Shown here: positions 40,638-50,895 of the stretch, one piece after another
How the letters are laid out: each line of letters opens with the position of its first letter
Position numbering within the stretch: position 1 is the first letter of the stretch
Origin: Odontesthes bonariensis
Taxonomy: Eukaryota > Chordata > Actinopteri > Atheriniformes > Atherinopsidae
Assembly: GCF_027942865.1 (NCBI RefSeq)
Contig: NC_134516.1
Coordinates: forward strand, 25,131,322 to 25,195,321
Reading direction: 5' to 3'
Length of the DNA stretch: 64,000 bases
Notes under the pieces: model-generated
What the model was told of the DNA's origin: nothing
Seen by the model: the letters and a program-made list of their open reading frames with translations, nothing else
Databases searched by the model: none
Translations under genes and position numbers: made by a program

Positions 40638-43600
40638 TCAGGCCTCCAGAAGAAGGCACAGTTTTGTGATGGGTCTCTCTAGGACGTTGCTTGCTGTTCG
40701 TATCTTGACCCGTCGGACGTGTCCCCTGCTGTCTGAGATGACCTCTGTTATTCTTCCCTTTGGCCATGAGTTTCGTGGTGATGTCTCATCCATGATTAAG
40801 ACTATGTCACCTGGCTTGAGGTTCCTCTTCACCATGTGCCATTTCTGTCTTTCTTGCATTAGGGGAAGGTACTCTTTTACCCAGCGCTTCCAGAACAGGT
40901 CAGCTAAGTACTGGACCTGTCTCCATCTTCTTTTAGTATAGCAGTCATCCTTCGTAAACACTCCTGGTGGCAGCAGGGGTTTTCCCTTTAGTTGGAGCAG
41001 ATGGTTTGGTGTGAGAGATTCTGGGTCACTCACATCGTTGGAAACTACAGTGATGGGTCGATCGTTCAGGATAGTTTCTACTTCGCAGAGAACCGTCTGC
41101 AGGCTCTCATCATCCAACACTTGCTGCCTAACGATGGAGTAAAGGACTCTTTTGATGGTTCTGATGAGTCTCTCCCATGCTCCACCATGGTGCGGCCCGA
41201 ACGGAGGATTGAAAGACCATTTGGTCCCCTCATATGATAGGCCTCGTTGGATCTTTCTATGATTCAGAAGCGCAAGGGAGTCTCTCAGCTCGCGTTCTGC
41301 GGCTACAAAGTTTGTGCCGTTATCAGACATCATCTCCTTGACCTGGCCCCTTCTACACATGAAGCGTCGGATGGCAGCAATGCAAGAGTCAGTGTCCAAG
41401 GAATGTGCAAGTTCCAGGTGGACAGCTCTGCTTACAAGGCAGGTGAACAAGACTCCGTACCTTTTCACAGTCGCTCTACCTCGCTTCGCCTCTATAGGGC
41501 CAAAGTAGTCAACTCCGACGTAGGTGAATGGAGGGTGGTCTGGTAAGGTGCGGTTTAATGGCAGGTCTGCCATCTTCTGTGCGGCAGGTGGAGTGTGCCA
41601 GCAACGGCAGAAGACACATTCCCCTATGGTACGTCTTGTAGCTGCATTGGCTTGGAGTATCCAGAATCTTTGGCGGAGTTTGGCCAGGGTCTGATTCCGT
41701 CCACCATGACCTGTTGAGATGTGAGCATGTCTGATGAGCAGTTTGGTTACATGGCAGGCTTTAGGTAGAATTGCAGGGTGTATGAACTCTTCCGGCATTG
41801 CGGTCTTGCTCAATCTCCCACCCACTCGTAACACTCCGTCAACAAGGATGGGGTCAAGTTTGCACAGTCTGCTGCCCTTCTTAACAGGCGTCTTCCCTTT
41901 CTCCAGTATTGAGATCTCCTCTGAGAAGTGATGCCTCTGAACATATTGGAGCAGACTCTTTTCAGCACGTGCAAGATCCTCAACTGACAGATTTTGGTAG
42001 GTAAGTATGCTTTTCCTGTTGTCGTATGTCTGTTGGCCGGAGAGTGTCATGTCTCTTCTTCCCTTGATCAACTGTTTTAGAAAGTCTTTGAACTGGAGCA
42101 TCCTTGCAGTAGCTCTCTTCAGGTGGTTCCAGGAGAAGTGCTGTATGAATTTGATGACTGGATCACACATTTCATCTGCTGCTGTACTGAGGACTGCAAC
42201 AGTCTTCTTAATTTCCAGGTCATCATCAGAAAGTAACAGTGTTGTCTCAGGAAGTTTCGGCCAAGAGTGTTGAGGCTGCTTTAGAAAGTCTGGCCCATTC
42301 AGCCATCGTTCACACTTCAGGAAGGACTCAATGGTCATGCCACGTGAGGCGTCGTCAGCGGGGTTTAGACTGCTGCTTACATAGCGCCACTGAGACTTTT
42401 CTGAGAGGTCTCTGATGGTGGTCACTCTGTTGGCTACGTATGTCTGAAAGCGACTGGTGTCATTCAGGATGTATTTTATGACTGCAGTGCTGTCTGTCCA
42501 ATAGACTGGTGCCTCTAGCGTCAGTTCTAACTCTCTCTCCAACATGTTGTTGATTCGCACTGCCAGGACCGCTGCTGCCAGTTCTAGTCTGGGGATGGTG
42601 ACAGGCTTCAGTGGTGCTACTCTTCCTTTACCCATCATAAATGCCACATGGGTGAGACCTGTGGAGTCTGCAAGTCTCAAGTAGCTCACTGTGCCGTACC
42701 CTACCTCGCTGGCATCACAGAAGTGGTGTAGCTGTGCTTGGTACACGTTGGCAAAGTCCTTGGGTCTGTAACATCTGCTGATGTTTAGGTCTTCCAGCTG
42801 GCCCAGTGCTCCAACCCAGGTCTCCCATCTTTTGGCGAAGGAGGCTGGAATCTCTGAGTCCCAGCCAAGGTTGGATCTGCAAAGCTCTTGAATGATTCTT
42901 TTGGCTGGGAGAATCATAGGTGTCAGGAAGCCAAGGGGGTCATACAGGGAGTTGACAATGGCGAGGATCCCTCTGCGTGTATACGGCTGGTTCTTTGGTG
43001 ATATCTCGAAACATAGGGTGTCTGAGCTGATGTTCCACTGGATACCGAGAGCGCGCTCTAGAGGTGTCTCAGTCTTCTCCAGCTTGACGTCTTTGATCTC
43101 TTTGGAGGCCCTGTCTTCCTTTGGAATTGAGGCAAGGACGGATTGGCTGTTGCTCACCCACTTGGTCAACCTGAACCCTCCTGTTGCACATGTGGCCCTC
43201 AGGTTACTAACCAGGCTTATTGCCTGCTCTTCAGAATCCACTGACCCGAGGAGATCATCTACATAGAAGTTCCTCCTTATGGTCCGCAACACCTCTGGAT
43301 TCATCACGCCCTCGCTGTCCTTCGCAGTTCTCTTTAGGGCATAATTGGCACAGCTGGGTGACGAGACTGCACCGAAGAGATGTACCACCATCCTGTACTC
43401 GGCAAGGGGCTGATGTACGTCGCCATCGGGCCACCACAGGAACCGCAAGAAGTCCACGTCGTTGCTGTGAACTCTCACTTGGTGGAACATGCCCTCGATG
43501 TCAGCCATCATGGCCACGTGCTCCTGTCTAAACCTGAGGATGACCCCCAGGAGAGTGTTTGTCAGGTCAGGGCCTTGGAGTAGCTGGAGGTTCAAGGAGT

Positions 43601-46600
43601 TACCCTGAAATGAGGCAGAGCAGTCAAACACCACTCTGATCCTTTTCTTTTTCTTATGGTACACTGCATGGTGTGGTATGTACCACACTCTGCCATCAGA
43701 CCTGGACAGTTGACCATCTGGCACCTTCTCAGCATATCCATTGTCGAGCATGGCAACCATGAATGTGGTGTAGTCGTTGCGAAAGTTGTCATTGTTTTTG
43801 AGCTTTCTCTGTAGGGTAGCAGCTCGCAGCTCAGCGACGGGTTTATTATTTGGCATGACAGGATTCTCATCACGGAAAGGTAGCCTCATTTCGTAATGTC
43901 CGTCTTTCTTTGTGGTGAATTCATCTGCAATTTTTAGGAATCTCTTGTCCTCGAAAGAAAGCTCCGCCTGCTCTTGGCATGTTCTCTCTGGGAAGTCTTG
44001 ATTGTACTGCTTGATGAGAAGCTCCTCCAATCTTGCCACGGAAATCCTGTTTGAGGAGACACATTGACGGTTATGTTCATCTGTAGGTGCACCACCATTC
44101 AACGGACCATTGATTAGCCATCCTAAGCGGGTCTTCACAGCGTAAGGCCCATCGTCTTGGCTGTGTATGACACTCCAAGGCTCCAGTGCCCATGGGGCAT
44201 TGGCTCCGATCAACAGACCGATATCTGCATTGATGGCGGGGAGTTGAACATCTTTCAAGTAAGGCCACCTTTGTATGTCCGTTTCTTTTGTTATGTTTCC
44301 GTGGCTAACTGGTATTCTGTCCTGTGTAAAAACTTCAGGCAGTTGTATGAAGTCAGACTCATTGCAGCTGCTGACCTCTAACCCTGTTACTCGCTGGGTC
44401 CTTATGACCCTTTCTTGACCCATAGTGCGTAGCAGGATTTCGGTGCCTTTGCCCTGCACATGCAAATCCTCCATGAGCTTTTGGGTGCAGAACGATGCAG
44501 AGCTTCCTGGGTCTAGAAATGCATAGGTAAGTATGGTTTTGTTGCTTTTGGTGGATTTAATTTTTACAGGTATTATGGCAAGCTTGCAATCAGAAACCCC
44601 GGCCCCAGTCTCTGTAGGTGTGGTGTCTGGGGTGTTGTTGACGGTACATGCTGACTGTGTCACTGGGCTTGAGTTGGTGGCGTGTGGTAGCGAGTGTGGT
44701 TTGACAGAGCCTTCAATGTGCAGGATAGTGGGATGTCTTTTCCTACATATCTGACATGTCAGGCGCCTGGTGCATCCACTGCTTATATGGCCTTTGGTGA
44801 GACAGGCGAAGCACATTCCATTTTTCCTCAGAAATTCGACCTTTTCCTTGTGCTGTTGTAGCGCCATCTGGTGACATGATTCCATTGTGTGGTCTCCTTT
44901 GCAGAAGAAACATGGTCTTTGATGTGCCATTTGTGAACGCTTCTGTGGGAGGCTCTCAGATGTGCTTTCATATGTGCTTCCTCCTCTTTGAGTCGCTGCG
45001 GGCGCCACTGGGACGAAGGTGGTTGCGAAGCTTTTCTTTGGTGGGGGTCGGTTTTGCACAGTTGTTTTTACTGCTCTACTGACTGAGTCCTGAATGGTTC
45101 CGAAGACTGGGTCCAGCAGTACCTTCGCTTGCTTTTCAAGAAATTCCACAATATTATGGAATCTGGCCCGGCCATTTGTCCGTTCCTGTATCTCACATGC
45201 TTTGCTTCTCCATCGTTCCCTCAGCTTGTAGGGCAATTTTGACAAAATCAACTGTAAGTTGGAGGGTGTGTCAAGTTCAGACATGTCTGGCAGGCTGCTA
45301 ATAATATTGCAGCAGCTTCTTAAGTATAATGCATAACTGTAGAGTTCTTTACCATCTTCGGGCTTTATAGCTTTCCAATTTAAAGCTTTCTGAATGTAAG
45401 CAGTGCTGAGGCGATAAGGGTCGCCGAAATGTTCATTAAGAAGTCGCCTTGCTTCTGCATATCCTGATTGAGCATCCATATGTAGACAGCTTTGGACCAG
45501 TTCTTTAGGTTGGCCAGATGTGTACTGTTCAAGAAAAAACAGTCGTTCTTGGTCATTAGCAGTCATTTGTTCAATACGGTTCTTGAATGCATGAATAAAA
45601 GGCAAGTAGCTAATGAGATCTCCATTAAATGTTGGCAGTTCCCTGGTGGGAAGAGAAGTTTGTTTTTGGTGCTGAATTATCAGACTGGCAAGCTCACTTT
45701 GAGCATTCACAGGATTGCTTGGATGGTTTGGTTGTGCCAGCTGACTGTCATTTGGCTGTACTGGCGCTGTCCTTGGTGCTGATGTTTGTGTTGTTCTTTG
45801 TCCGGGCGCTGTCCTTGGTGCTGGTGTTGGCGATGGTATTGGTGTTTGTGTTGTTGTTTGTCCAGTTGTTGATACTGTTTCAGTAGGCATGTTAATTGTT
45901 TGGCTTATTGTTGGTTTTATGCGTGGTTTGGCTTCCTCCTTCATGATCCTCTGCAGGGGTGTTTTGGGAATTGCCCCAAGGCGTGTGAATTCAACAGGGA
46001 ATTCAACAGGTGACTTAATAGGTGATTGTTCTGCCATCACAACTGATTTATCTGGGTATCCCTCGGCATAGGCGTTCATTGCATCACCTTGCAGCGGCTG
46101 TAAAATGTCATGCGAATATTGCAGCTGTTCACCTGATGCCATTTCAAAACTCTCATAAACTTGTAACTTTGCATCAGCTTCTGACAATTTTATGTCAAGA
46201 TCAAGCTGCTCCATTTTTCTTTGAAGTTGCTCCTTTTCCTGTTGGAGCTCATGTTGTAATTTCATGCCGCGCGACTTTGCTTCAAGCGCTGCTTTCTCTG
46301 CAGCCGCCTTTGCGCGCAGGGAGGAGACTGCCGACACCTTCGTTGTTTTTGACCCAGCCTTTGACCCAGTTTTAGAGACGCTGTCTTCTGGGTTAATTTC
46401 CGGTTGTTTCTCGAATTCGAACTTTCCTCTTTTCCATTCATCCATCTCATTACAGAAACTGTCAAACACTGCCATTTTAGGCTCGTACCATTCGGTCTGA
46501 TCTTTTTCCTTTTCTTCCTCAATCATAAACGCTTGAACAGATATATGCGCGTCATAGAATTCATTCATCGCTCTTCGTAATTCATCAAGTCTTTCATTAA

Positions 46601-46730
46601 CAGTTTCATCATCTGCATGAGCTTCCACCAAAGTCCTTATTTCATTCATTTTCTTTGTACATACTCCTAGTTTTCCTCTGCGACTTTTAGTCAGAGCCTG
46701 CGCACTTTGATCAGCCATGATTGCTTTCAA
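40638..46730 (-). CDS. BEL/Pao Gag-Pol polyprotein (2030 aa)
   Basis: A single polyprotein frame with the domain order of the family: an N-terminal Gag with coiled-coil stretches, Cys/His knuckles at about residues 650-710 (CFFCKGDH, CFACLTKGH), an aspartic protease of the DUF1758 type with FLDPGSSASF, a reverse transcriptase with the YVDD box, the Pao RNase H region, an H2C2 zinc-binding motif, an integrase core with GVDYFGP and SDNGTNF, and a C-terminal DUF5641 domain. The length and order are usual for vertebrate BEL elements. The frame looks whole. No envelope gene is seen. Confidence 0.93.
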   Translation of the reverse strand: MKAIMADQSAQALTKSRRGKLGVCTKKMNEIRTLVEAHADDETVNERLDELRRAMNEFYDAHISVQAFMIEEEKEKDQTEWYEPKMAVFDSFCNEMDEWKRGKFEFEKQPEINPEDSVSKTGSKAGSKTTKVSAVSSLRAKAAAEKAALEAKSRGMKLQHELQQEKEQLQRKMEQLDLDIKLSEADAKLQVYESFEMASGEQLQYSHDILQPLQGDAMNAYAEGYPDKSVVMAEQSPIKSPVEFPVEFTRLGAIPKTPLQRIMKEEAKPRIKPTISQTINMPTETVSTTGQTTTQTPIPSPTPAPRTAPGQRTTQTSAPRTAPVQPNDSQLAQPNHPSNPVNAQSELASLIIQHQKQTSLPTRELPTFNGDLISYLPFIHAFKNRIEQMTANDQERLFFLEQYTSGQPKELVQSCLHMDAQSGYAEARRLLNEHFGDPYRLSTAYIQKALNWKAIKPEDGKELYSYALYLRSCCNIISSLPDMSELDTPSNLQLILSKLPYKLRERWRSKACEIQERTNGRARFHNIVEFLEKQAKVLLDPVFGTIQDSVSRAVKTTVQNRPPPKKSFATTFVPVAPAATQRGGSTYESTSESLPQKRSQMAHQRPCFFCKGDHTMESCHQMALQQHKEKVEFLRKNGMCFACLTKGHISSGCTRRLTCQICRKRHPTILHIEGSVKPHSLPHATNSSPVTQSACTVNNTPDTTPTETGAGVSDCKLAIIPVKIKSTKSNKTILTYAFLDPGSSASFCTQKLMEDLHVQGKGTEILLRTMGQERVIRTQRVTGLEVSSCNESDFIQLPEVFTQDRIPVSHGNITKETDIQRWPYLKDVQLPAINADIGLLIGANAPWALEPWSVIHSQDDGPYAVKTRLGWLINGPLNGGAPTDEHNRQCVSSNRISVARLEELLIKQYNQDFPERTCQEQAELSFEDKRFLKIADEFTTKKDGHYEMRLPFRDENPVMPNNKPVAELRAATLQRKLKNNDNFRNDYTTFMVAMLDNGYAEKVPDGQLSRSDGRVWYIPHHAVYHKKKKRIRVVFDCSASFQGNSLNLQLLQGPDLTNTLLGVILRFRQEHVAMMADIEGMFHQVRVHSNDVDFLRFLWWPDGDVHQPLAEYRMVVHLFGAVSSPSCANYALKRTAKDSEGVMNPEVLRTIRRNFYVDDLLGSVDSEEQAISLVSNLRATCATGGFRLTKWVSNSQSVLASIPKEDRASKEIKDVKLEKTETPLERALGIQWNISSDTLCFEISPKNQPYTRRGILAIVNSLYDPLGFLTPMILPAKRIIQELCRSNLGWDSEIPASFAKRWETWVGALGQLEDLNISRCYRPKDFANVYQAQLHHFCDASEVGYGTVSYLRLADSTGLTHVAFMMGKGRVAPLKPVTIPRLELAAAVLAVRINNMLERELELTLEAPVYWTDSTAVIKYILNDTSRFQTYVANRVTTIRDLSEKSQWRYVSSSLNPADDASRGMTIESFLKCERWLNGPDFLKQPQHSWPKLPETTLLLSDDDLEIKKTVAVLSTAADEMCDPVIKFIQHFSWNHLKRATARMLQFKDFLKQLIKGRRDMTLSGQQTYDNRKSILTYQNLSVEDLARAEKSLLQYVQRHHFSEEISILEKGKTPVKKGSRLCKLDPILVDGVLRVGGRLSKTAMPEEFIHPAILPKACHVTKLLIRHAHISTGHGGRNQTLAKLRQRFWILQANAATRRTIGECVFCRCWHTPPAAQKMADLPLNRTLPDHPPFTYVGVDYFGPIEAKRGRATVKRYGVLFTCLVSRAVHLELAHSLDTDSCIAAIRRFMCRRGQVKEMMSDNGTNFVAAERELRDSLALLNHRKIQRGLSYEGTKWSFNPPFGPHHGGAWERLIRTIKRVLYSIVRQQVLDDESLQTVLCEVETILNDRPITVVSNDVSDPESLTPNHLLQLKGKPLLPPGVFTKDDCYTKRRWRQVQYLADLFWKRWVKEYLPLMQERQKWHMVKRNLKPGDIVLIMDETSPRNSWPKGRITEVISDSRGHVRRVKIRTASNVLERPITKLCLLLEA

Positions 46731-47068
46731 TTAAGTGTTTGTGTTTACACTTCACAATAAATCACGCTTCAGTATTTGTTTTCAGTCACTTCCGCGGTCA
46801 GAAAACAGTATTTCACAGTCTAGGTTCAGTATTTCAAGTCCATTTGTTTAGAAAACATGAATCACTTTCGTATTGTTTGTTTAAGCAGTTCCTTTGTCTT
46901 CGTTACAAACATTTGTCAAGCGCTTCTTGAAATAAACTGTTACTCACGGACCGGAGAGTCTAGAAGCATGCCATGATCCTTCCTTTGCTTTGTCCTTAAA
47001 ATCCGAATTTTCAAAGCCGACAATCCTTATTCCTTCAAGTTTAATCCACAGGGAGTTTTTTGACTTAT

Positions 47069-47511
47069 TGTAGCGGCCTCCTGGCTGCATCAGCTGGAGT
47101 CGCTTTGACGGGAGTATCCAGTTAAGTTCTGACGCGCGTTCTTATTTCTCAGTGCTCGAATTTATTTTCTTTCGGGTCTCTTTACGTTACAGATCTTCTT
47201 GTTTTCTTCTCAAACTCAATTAACACTGTTCAGCATGTTTACACGACATCTACACGGTCAAAAAACTGTTTCCCTTCCAACACCCGTCATCAGAAATCCA
47301 ATTCATCAGTGAGCCACCTGTGCTCCTGTTAGATAGGCGAGAGTCGGGAGGAGAAACCAATCAGAGCCCACTATAGCCCAAGCACCAGTGCCGCTCCCAA
47401 ATGCATAGTACATTTACTAGATATTGCTAAATTAATAATTATCAATAAGCAGACAAATCTAAATAACTAAATATCACCATAAAGTGAGAAAAATAGAAAA
47501 TGGCTCCAACA
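47069..47511 (-). repeat. LTR (right copy) of BEL/Pao element
   Basis: 443 bp, no difference from the left LTR found by eye. It is the 5' LTR in the direction of transcription. Confidence 0.93.
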
Positions 47512-47693
47512 ACCCCAGTGGAACATTTTATGTGTAGTCTGCAGGTTTCATGTTTTCAGCTGGAGATGGATGCTTTTTGTTCTGTATGTTACACATTTTT
47601 ATCTTGATCATGGACATTCAGGACGAAATCAGGATTTTATTAGACCAGAGCGACAGTCTGGACATGCTTTAAGTGACCACGAGTTGACACTTA

Positions 47694-48242
47694 GGCTGTG
47701 TTCGAAACCGCCTACTACATACTACATACTTGAAAACGGCATACTCATCGATCAGACAGTATGCAGAGCGTTTACACACAGTGCACTTCACTCCTGCCCG
47801 AGCCGAAATCAGCCGGCCTGAAAAGCTGATTTCGCTTAAGCTATAAACTCTGTAAATATATAACTTTAGCAACATTTGACACATTTTCAGGCGAGAAAGT
47901 AGTAATTTAGACCCCCAAGGTGTTGAAAATCTGACAAAATACCGGCTATTTACAATTTTGTTCCCACGAATTCTCCGCTAGTAAAGCTAGCCGCAGTGAG
48001 CAACGCACTTCCGGTTATGCCGTTTTGACTGCTCTCGTCCCGTTAACGGAATTTGACCGTTCAAATGGCGATGGGCGACGTCACGTTACGTTGCATCTTG
48101 GGTAGTTTGAGTGTGACAAGTAACCTCATGATGAATACTCAACATTTTGGCGAATCTAGTATGCATCTAGTGTACATCCGGGAACTTAAAAAAGTATGAC
48201 TAGTAGGAATAGTAGGAGAAGTAGGCGGTTTCGAACACAGCC
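47694..48242. mobile_element. MITE with long terminal inverted repeats
   Basis: The tips GGCTGTGTTCGAAACCGCCT and its inverse complement are exact over more than 22 bp, followed by an ACTAC/GTAGT-rich stretch. Flanks are TTA (47691-47693) and GTA (48243-48245), possibly a 3-bp duplication with one change. No coding capacity in 549 bp. Confidence 0.65.
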
Positions 48243-48424
48243 GTAGTCTTAATGGGCTGATTTTCAGTTTAGCGTCTGACAAAAGAAACAGAAAAATATG
48301 TGGATGAGAGCAGCTTTATTGGGAATTTGGCTGGAAATATATACTCATTCTTTACTGTTTTTACTAAAAGATGCAGAAATATTAAACTCTGTAACATGTG
48401 TTTAGTGCACCAACCCATGCCAAC

Positions 48425-48962
48425 TCAGTTAGCATACATACAGTTATAGGAATAGTTTACTGAATGTCCCATCTTGTAGACAGCCTCAGTGTTGCATTTC
48501 CAGTCCAGTCTGCTGTCCAGGTGAACCCTCAGGTATCTGTAATCCTCAACCACCTCTTCACCGAGGATGGAGACGCTGTTCAGCTGACTGCTGCTCCTCC
48601 TAAAATCCACAATCATCTCTTTTGTTTGTATCCAGATGAGGCGATAGTTTATTTTCCTATAGATGTGATAGTTTCATGTAGATGTGCTGAGGTGTGACAG
48701 GAAGCTGTTGGTACATGGAGGATGTGAGGTCTGTAGCAGGAGGCAGCAGCATGCTGAGTTTGTCTGAACTCTTCCATCTGTCTGATCCCACATTATCCCA
48801 AAGCCTGTGAGCTTTTCCATTCCTGACCACACATCCCTCACACTGTTCTGCTGCAGAGAGTTTCCCACCGACTTGCTCTCTTCCTTTTTTCTTCACACTC
48901 CTCCTTAACTCCCTGTTTTCCTCCATGAAGGCCTTCTTCTTTATGCTCAGTGGCTGCAACAC
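48425..48962 (-). mobile_element. LINE fragment, internally deleted
   Basis: On minus, 48962-48674 resembles the linker region before the RT (ENRELRRSVKKKGREQ, then LQQNSVRDVWSGMEKLTGFG in another frame). 48616-48425 is the C-terminal part (MIVDFRRSSSQLNSVSILGE...DYRYLRVHLDSRLDWKCN). The RT core between them is missing. It is the same family as the fragment at 6.9 kb. Confidence 0.7.
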
Positions 48963-49063
48963 AAGTTCACATCAACCAGGCGTTTGTTCAGAAAACAGCG
49001 TCACAGCTTTGGACTCAGGAAGTGTTTCAGATGTCAGCTGTCACTCAGACACACTCTCATAGG

Positions 49064-49136
49064 GCCTGGATAGCTCAGTTGGTAGAGCATCAGACTTTTA
49101 ATCTGAGGGTCCAGGGTTCAAGTCCCTGTTCAGGTG
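49064..49136 (+). tRNA. tRNA-Lys (TTT)
   Basis: 73 nt. The acceptor GCCTGGA/TTCAGGT closes with wobbles. The A box TAGCTCAGTTGG is intact, the anticodon arm CAGAC-TTTTAAT-CTGAG gives TTT with one imperfect pair, and the B box GGTTCAAGTCC is intact. A single dispersed gene that looks functional. Confidence 0.88.
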
Positions 49137-49960
49137 TAGAAATGTAATCTCCCACTTAACCTGTACTTCCCTCTATGCCTGCACTCTGTTTCTACACTGT
49201 CACCTCTGACAGAGCCTGGCTGAAGCTTTTCCTTCTATGTAGCTTTAATGTTAGCTGCATCGTTATATCCTCATTTGTAAGTTATAGAAACTATAGAATA
49301 ATTCTATAGAAACTATAGAAATCACCTTAAATAGGCCAGCTGCAGAGTGTTGATCACATTCACTGAAACTACAACAGGTTAAGAGCATTTATCATGAATA
49401 GTTCTGCTTTATATCAGGGCTTCTTTTCACTTAGATTTCACTATTTGGACAATCTGTAATGAATGAACACCCAGAACAGAACACAAGACATTACAGAGAT
49501 AAATCAGCGTTGGTGCAGTTTAAACAACAAGGGCATTGTTTGCTTCATTTAAGTGGCAATAAAACAAAGCACTTCATCAGAAAAATCAGTGTCAGAAATA
49601 TATTTTGTAAAGGCCTCAAGAGACATAGATGTTGGAGGAAGTTGCGTAAACTGTGATGATGTCACAAGTTCAGTCGCAGTGGTGCTTCCAGCTTCTCTGG
49701 AGTTTGGTGTGTTCCACATAAGGAGCAGTATTCTTTAGTATTCATTCAACTACTTACAAGCAGGCTTTTCAAACATTGCTTCTGTCGCAGAATTTTTATT
49801 TGCCTACACAAAGTACATTTGGGCGATTGAATCTATCATGAAGATTTTTGAGTGTGACTCCAGGCTAATGTGAAAGAGCTGTCTTTCTTTCAGTTTGCAT
49901 CCACCTTTGCCACATCCAGCTGTTAATAATTTCCTCCACAGAGGACAAAGGAAAGACAAC
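49137..49960. other. Spacer, nothing recognised
   Basis: A short repeat of TATAGAAAC words lies near 49282-49321. Nothing else is recognised. Confidence 0.35.
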
Positions 49961-50035
49961 TGGAGAATGCGGGCATCGATCCCGCTACCTCTCACATAGT
50001 AAGCGAGCGCTCTACCATATTTGAGCTAATTCCCC
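49961..50035 (-). pseudogene. tRNA-Ala pseudogene with ACT anticodon
   Basis: 75 nt. The body is that of tRNA-Ala (GGGGAATTAGCTCAAAT and GCGGGATCGATGCCCGC), but there are two extra bases in the D loop, and the anticodon loop reads TTACTAT instead of TTAGCAT, so AGC has become ACT. Confidence 0.7.
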
Positions 50036-50351
50036 TTCAATTCATGTAATATTAGCGCTTCCAAATTAACGAACCATTTCTGACCAAACGATCCATTCCT
50101 CGATACATCAAAAGGAATAGATCTCACAACTGAAGCTTGTTGGTTTTTATCAGTATTTTTCAGAGTGGTTGAATGTATCAAGTAGAGTCTTGCGTTCGAT
50201 CAGTGAGACATGGAAAATCCGTAGTGTTTCGTGGTTTGGCAGATTCTTTATTCTTTCCGATTTTAAACAAATTTGAATTTGCACATTAGTTGGTTTGTCT
50301 TTATAAGATGATCATTAAGGCCTCTCACCAGAAGAGCACCTAAAAGATTTC

Positions 50352-50427
50352 TGAGGAGTGCGGACATCAATCCCACCACATTTTGCCTGGAAAGCAAGCC
50401 CTTTATAATTTGACATAGTTTGTCTTC
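50352..50427 (-). pseudogene. Decayed tRNA-Ala pseudogene
   Basis: The minus strand retains the T arm and 3' acceptor (GTGGGATTGATGTCCGCAC) and parts of the anticodon arm, in the layout of the copy at 49961, but with many changes. It is probably an older copy of the same local tRNA-Ala unit. Confidence 0.5.
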
Positions 50428-50713
50428 CATATTTGGGTATATTCTGAAGAGATTGTAATAACCCCAACCTTAAATTTGACTTATCCTAAGTGCAATTGCT
50501 TTTGTTTCACCCAATTTTAAATCAAACAACCTCAAACATCCCTACATGGTACCACATTTAGATAATAATGATTCCATTTTTGTGAAAGGAGGATAAATTC
50601 ATATCCTCTGAACGAAAGACCATTGTATCTAATGAGGCTCCAATTTTTAGATCAAAATTATACCAGCTGTAGTTTAAGACGGAATTTTTTATAGTCAAAC
50701 TTGCAACAGAGAG

Positions 50714-50725
50714 GACGAGGTGGCC
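50714..50725 (+). pseudogene. First 12 nt of a tRNA-Ser (GCT) gene
   Basis: GACGAGGTGGCC is the exact 5' start of vertebrate tRNA-Ser(GCT): acceptor strand GACGAGG, then TGGCC of the D arm. The gene is cut after GGCC by the 8.4-kb transposon. Its 3' remainder is not at the other end of the element. Confidence 0.75.
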
Positions 50726-50860
50726 GTACCCGCCAGTTTCTGGACTGTCTCTGAGGTCCGAACATATCCTAACATTTTCCGAACATATTGCTACATTTCC
50801 TAACAGGTCCTAACCAAGGTCCTAACACATCAAAGAGTTTCAAACGAGGTCCTAACACAA
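50726..50860 (+). repeat. Left 135-bp terminal inverted repeat
   Basis: It contains at least six copies of the word TCCTAACA or TCCGAACA, spaced 10-30 bp apart. More copies continue in the next 35 bp (to about 50895). Iterated words of this kind are typical transposase-binding sites. Confidence 0.92.
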
Positions 50861-50895
50861 TTCCGAACAACTCCTAACAAATCCTAACAAAGTCA

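Larger units (their letters stand above)
39990..47511 (-). mobile_element. BEL/Pao LTR retrotransposon, whole-looking
   Basis: A 7.5-kb element on minus with two 443-bp LTRs that start TG and end CA and look identical by eye. It is flanked by the 5-bp duplication ACCCC (39985-39989 and 47512-47516). One long open frame lies between the LTRs. Identical LTRs mean a very recent insertion in evolutionary terms. It lies in intergenic sequence and does not touch the secreted-protein genes. Confidence 0.93.

Noticed and set aside
40638-46730. Plus-strand open frames opposite the BEL/Pao polyprotein
   Set aside because: They are antisense shadows of the long minus frame.
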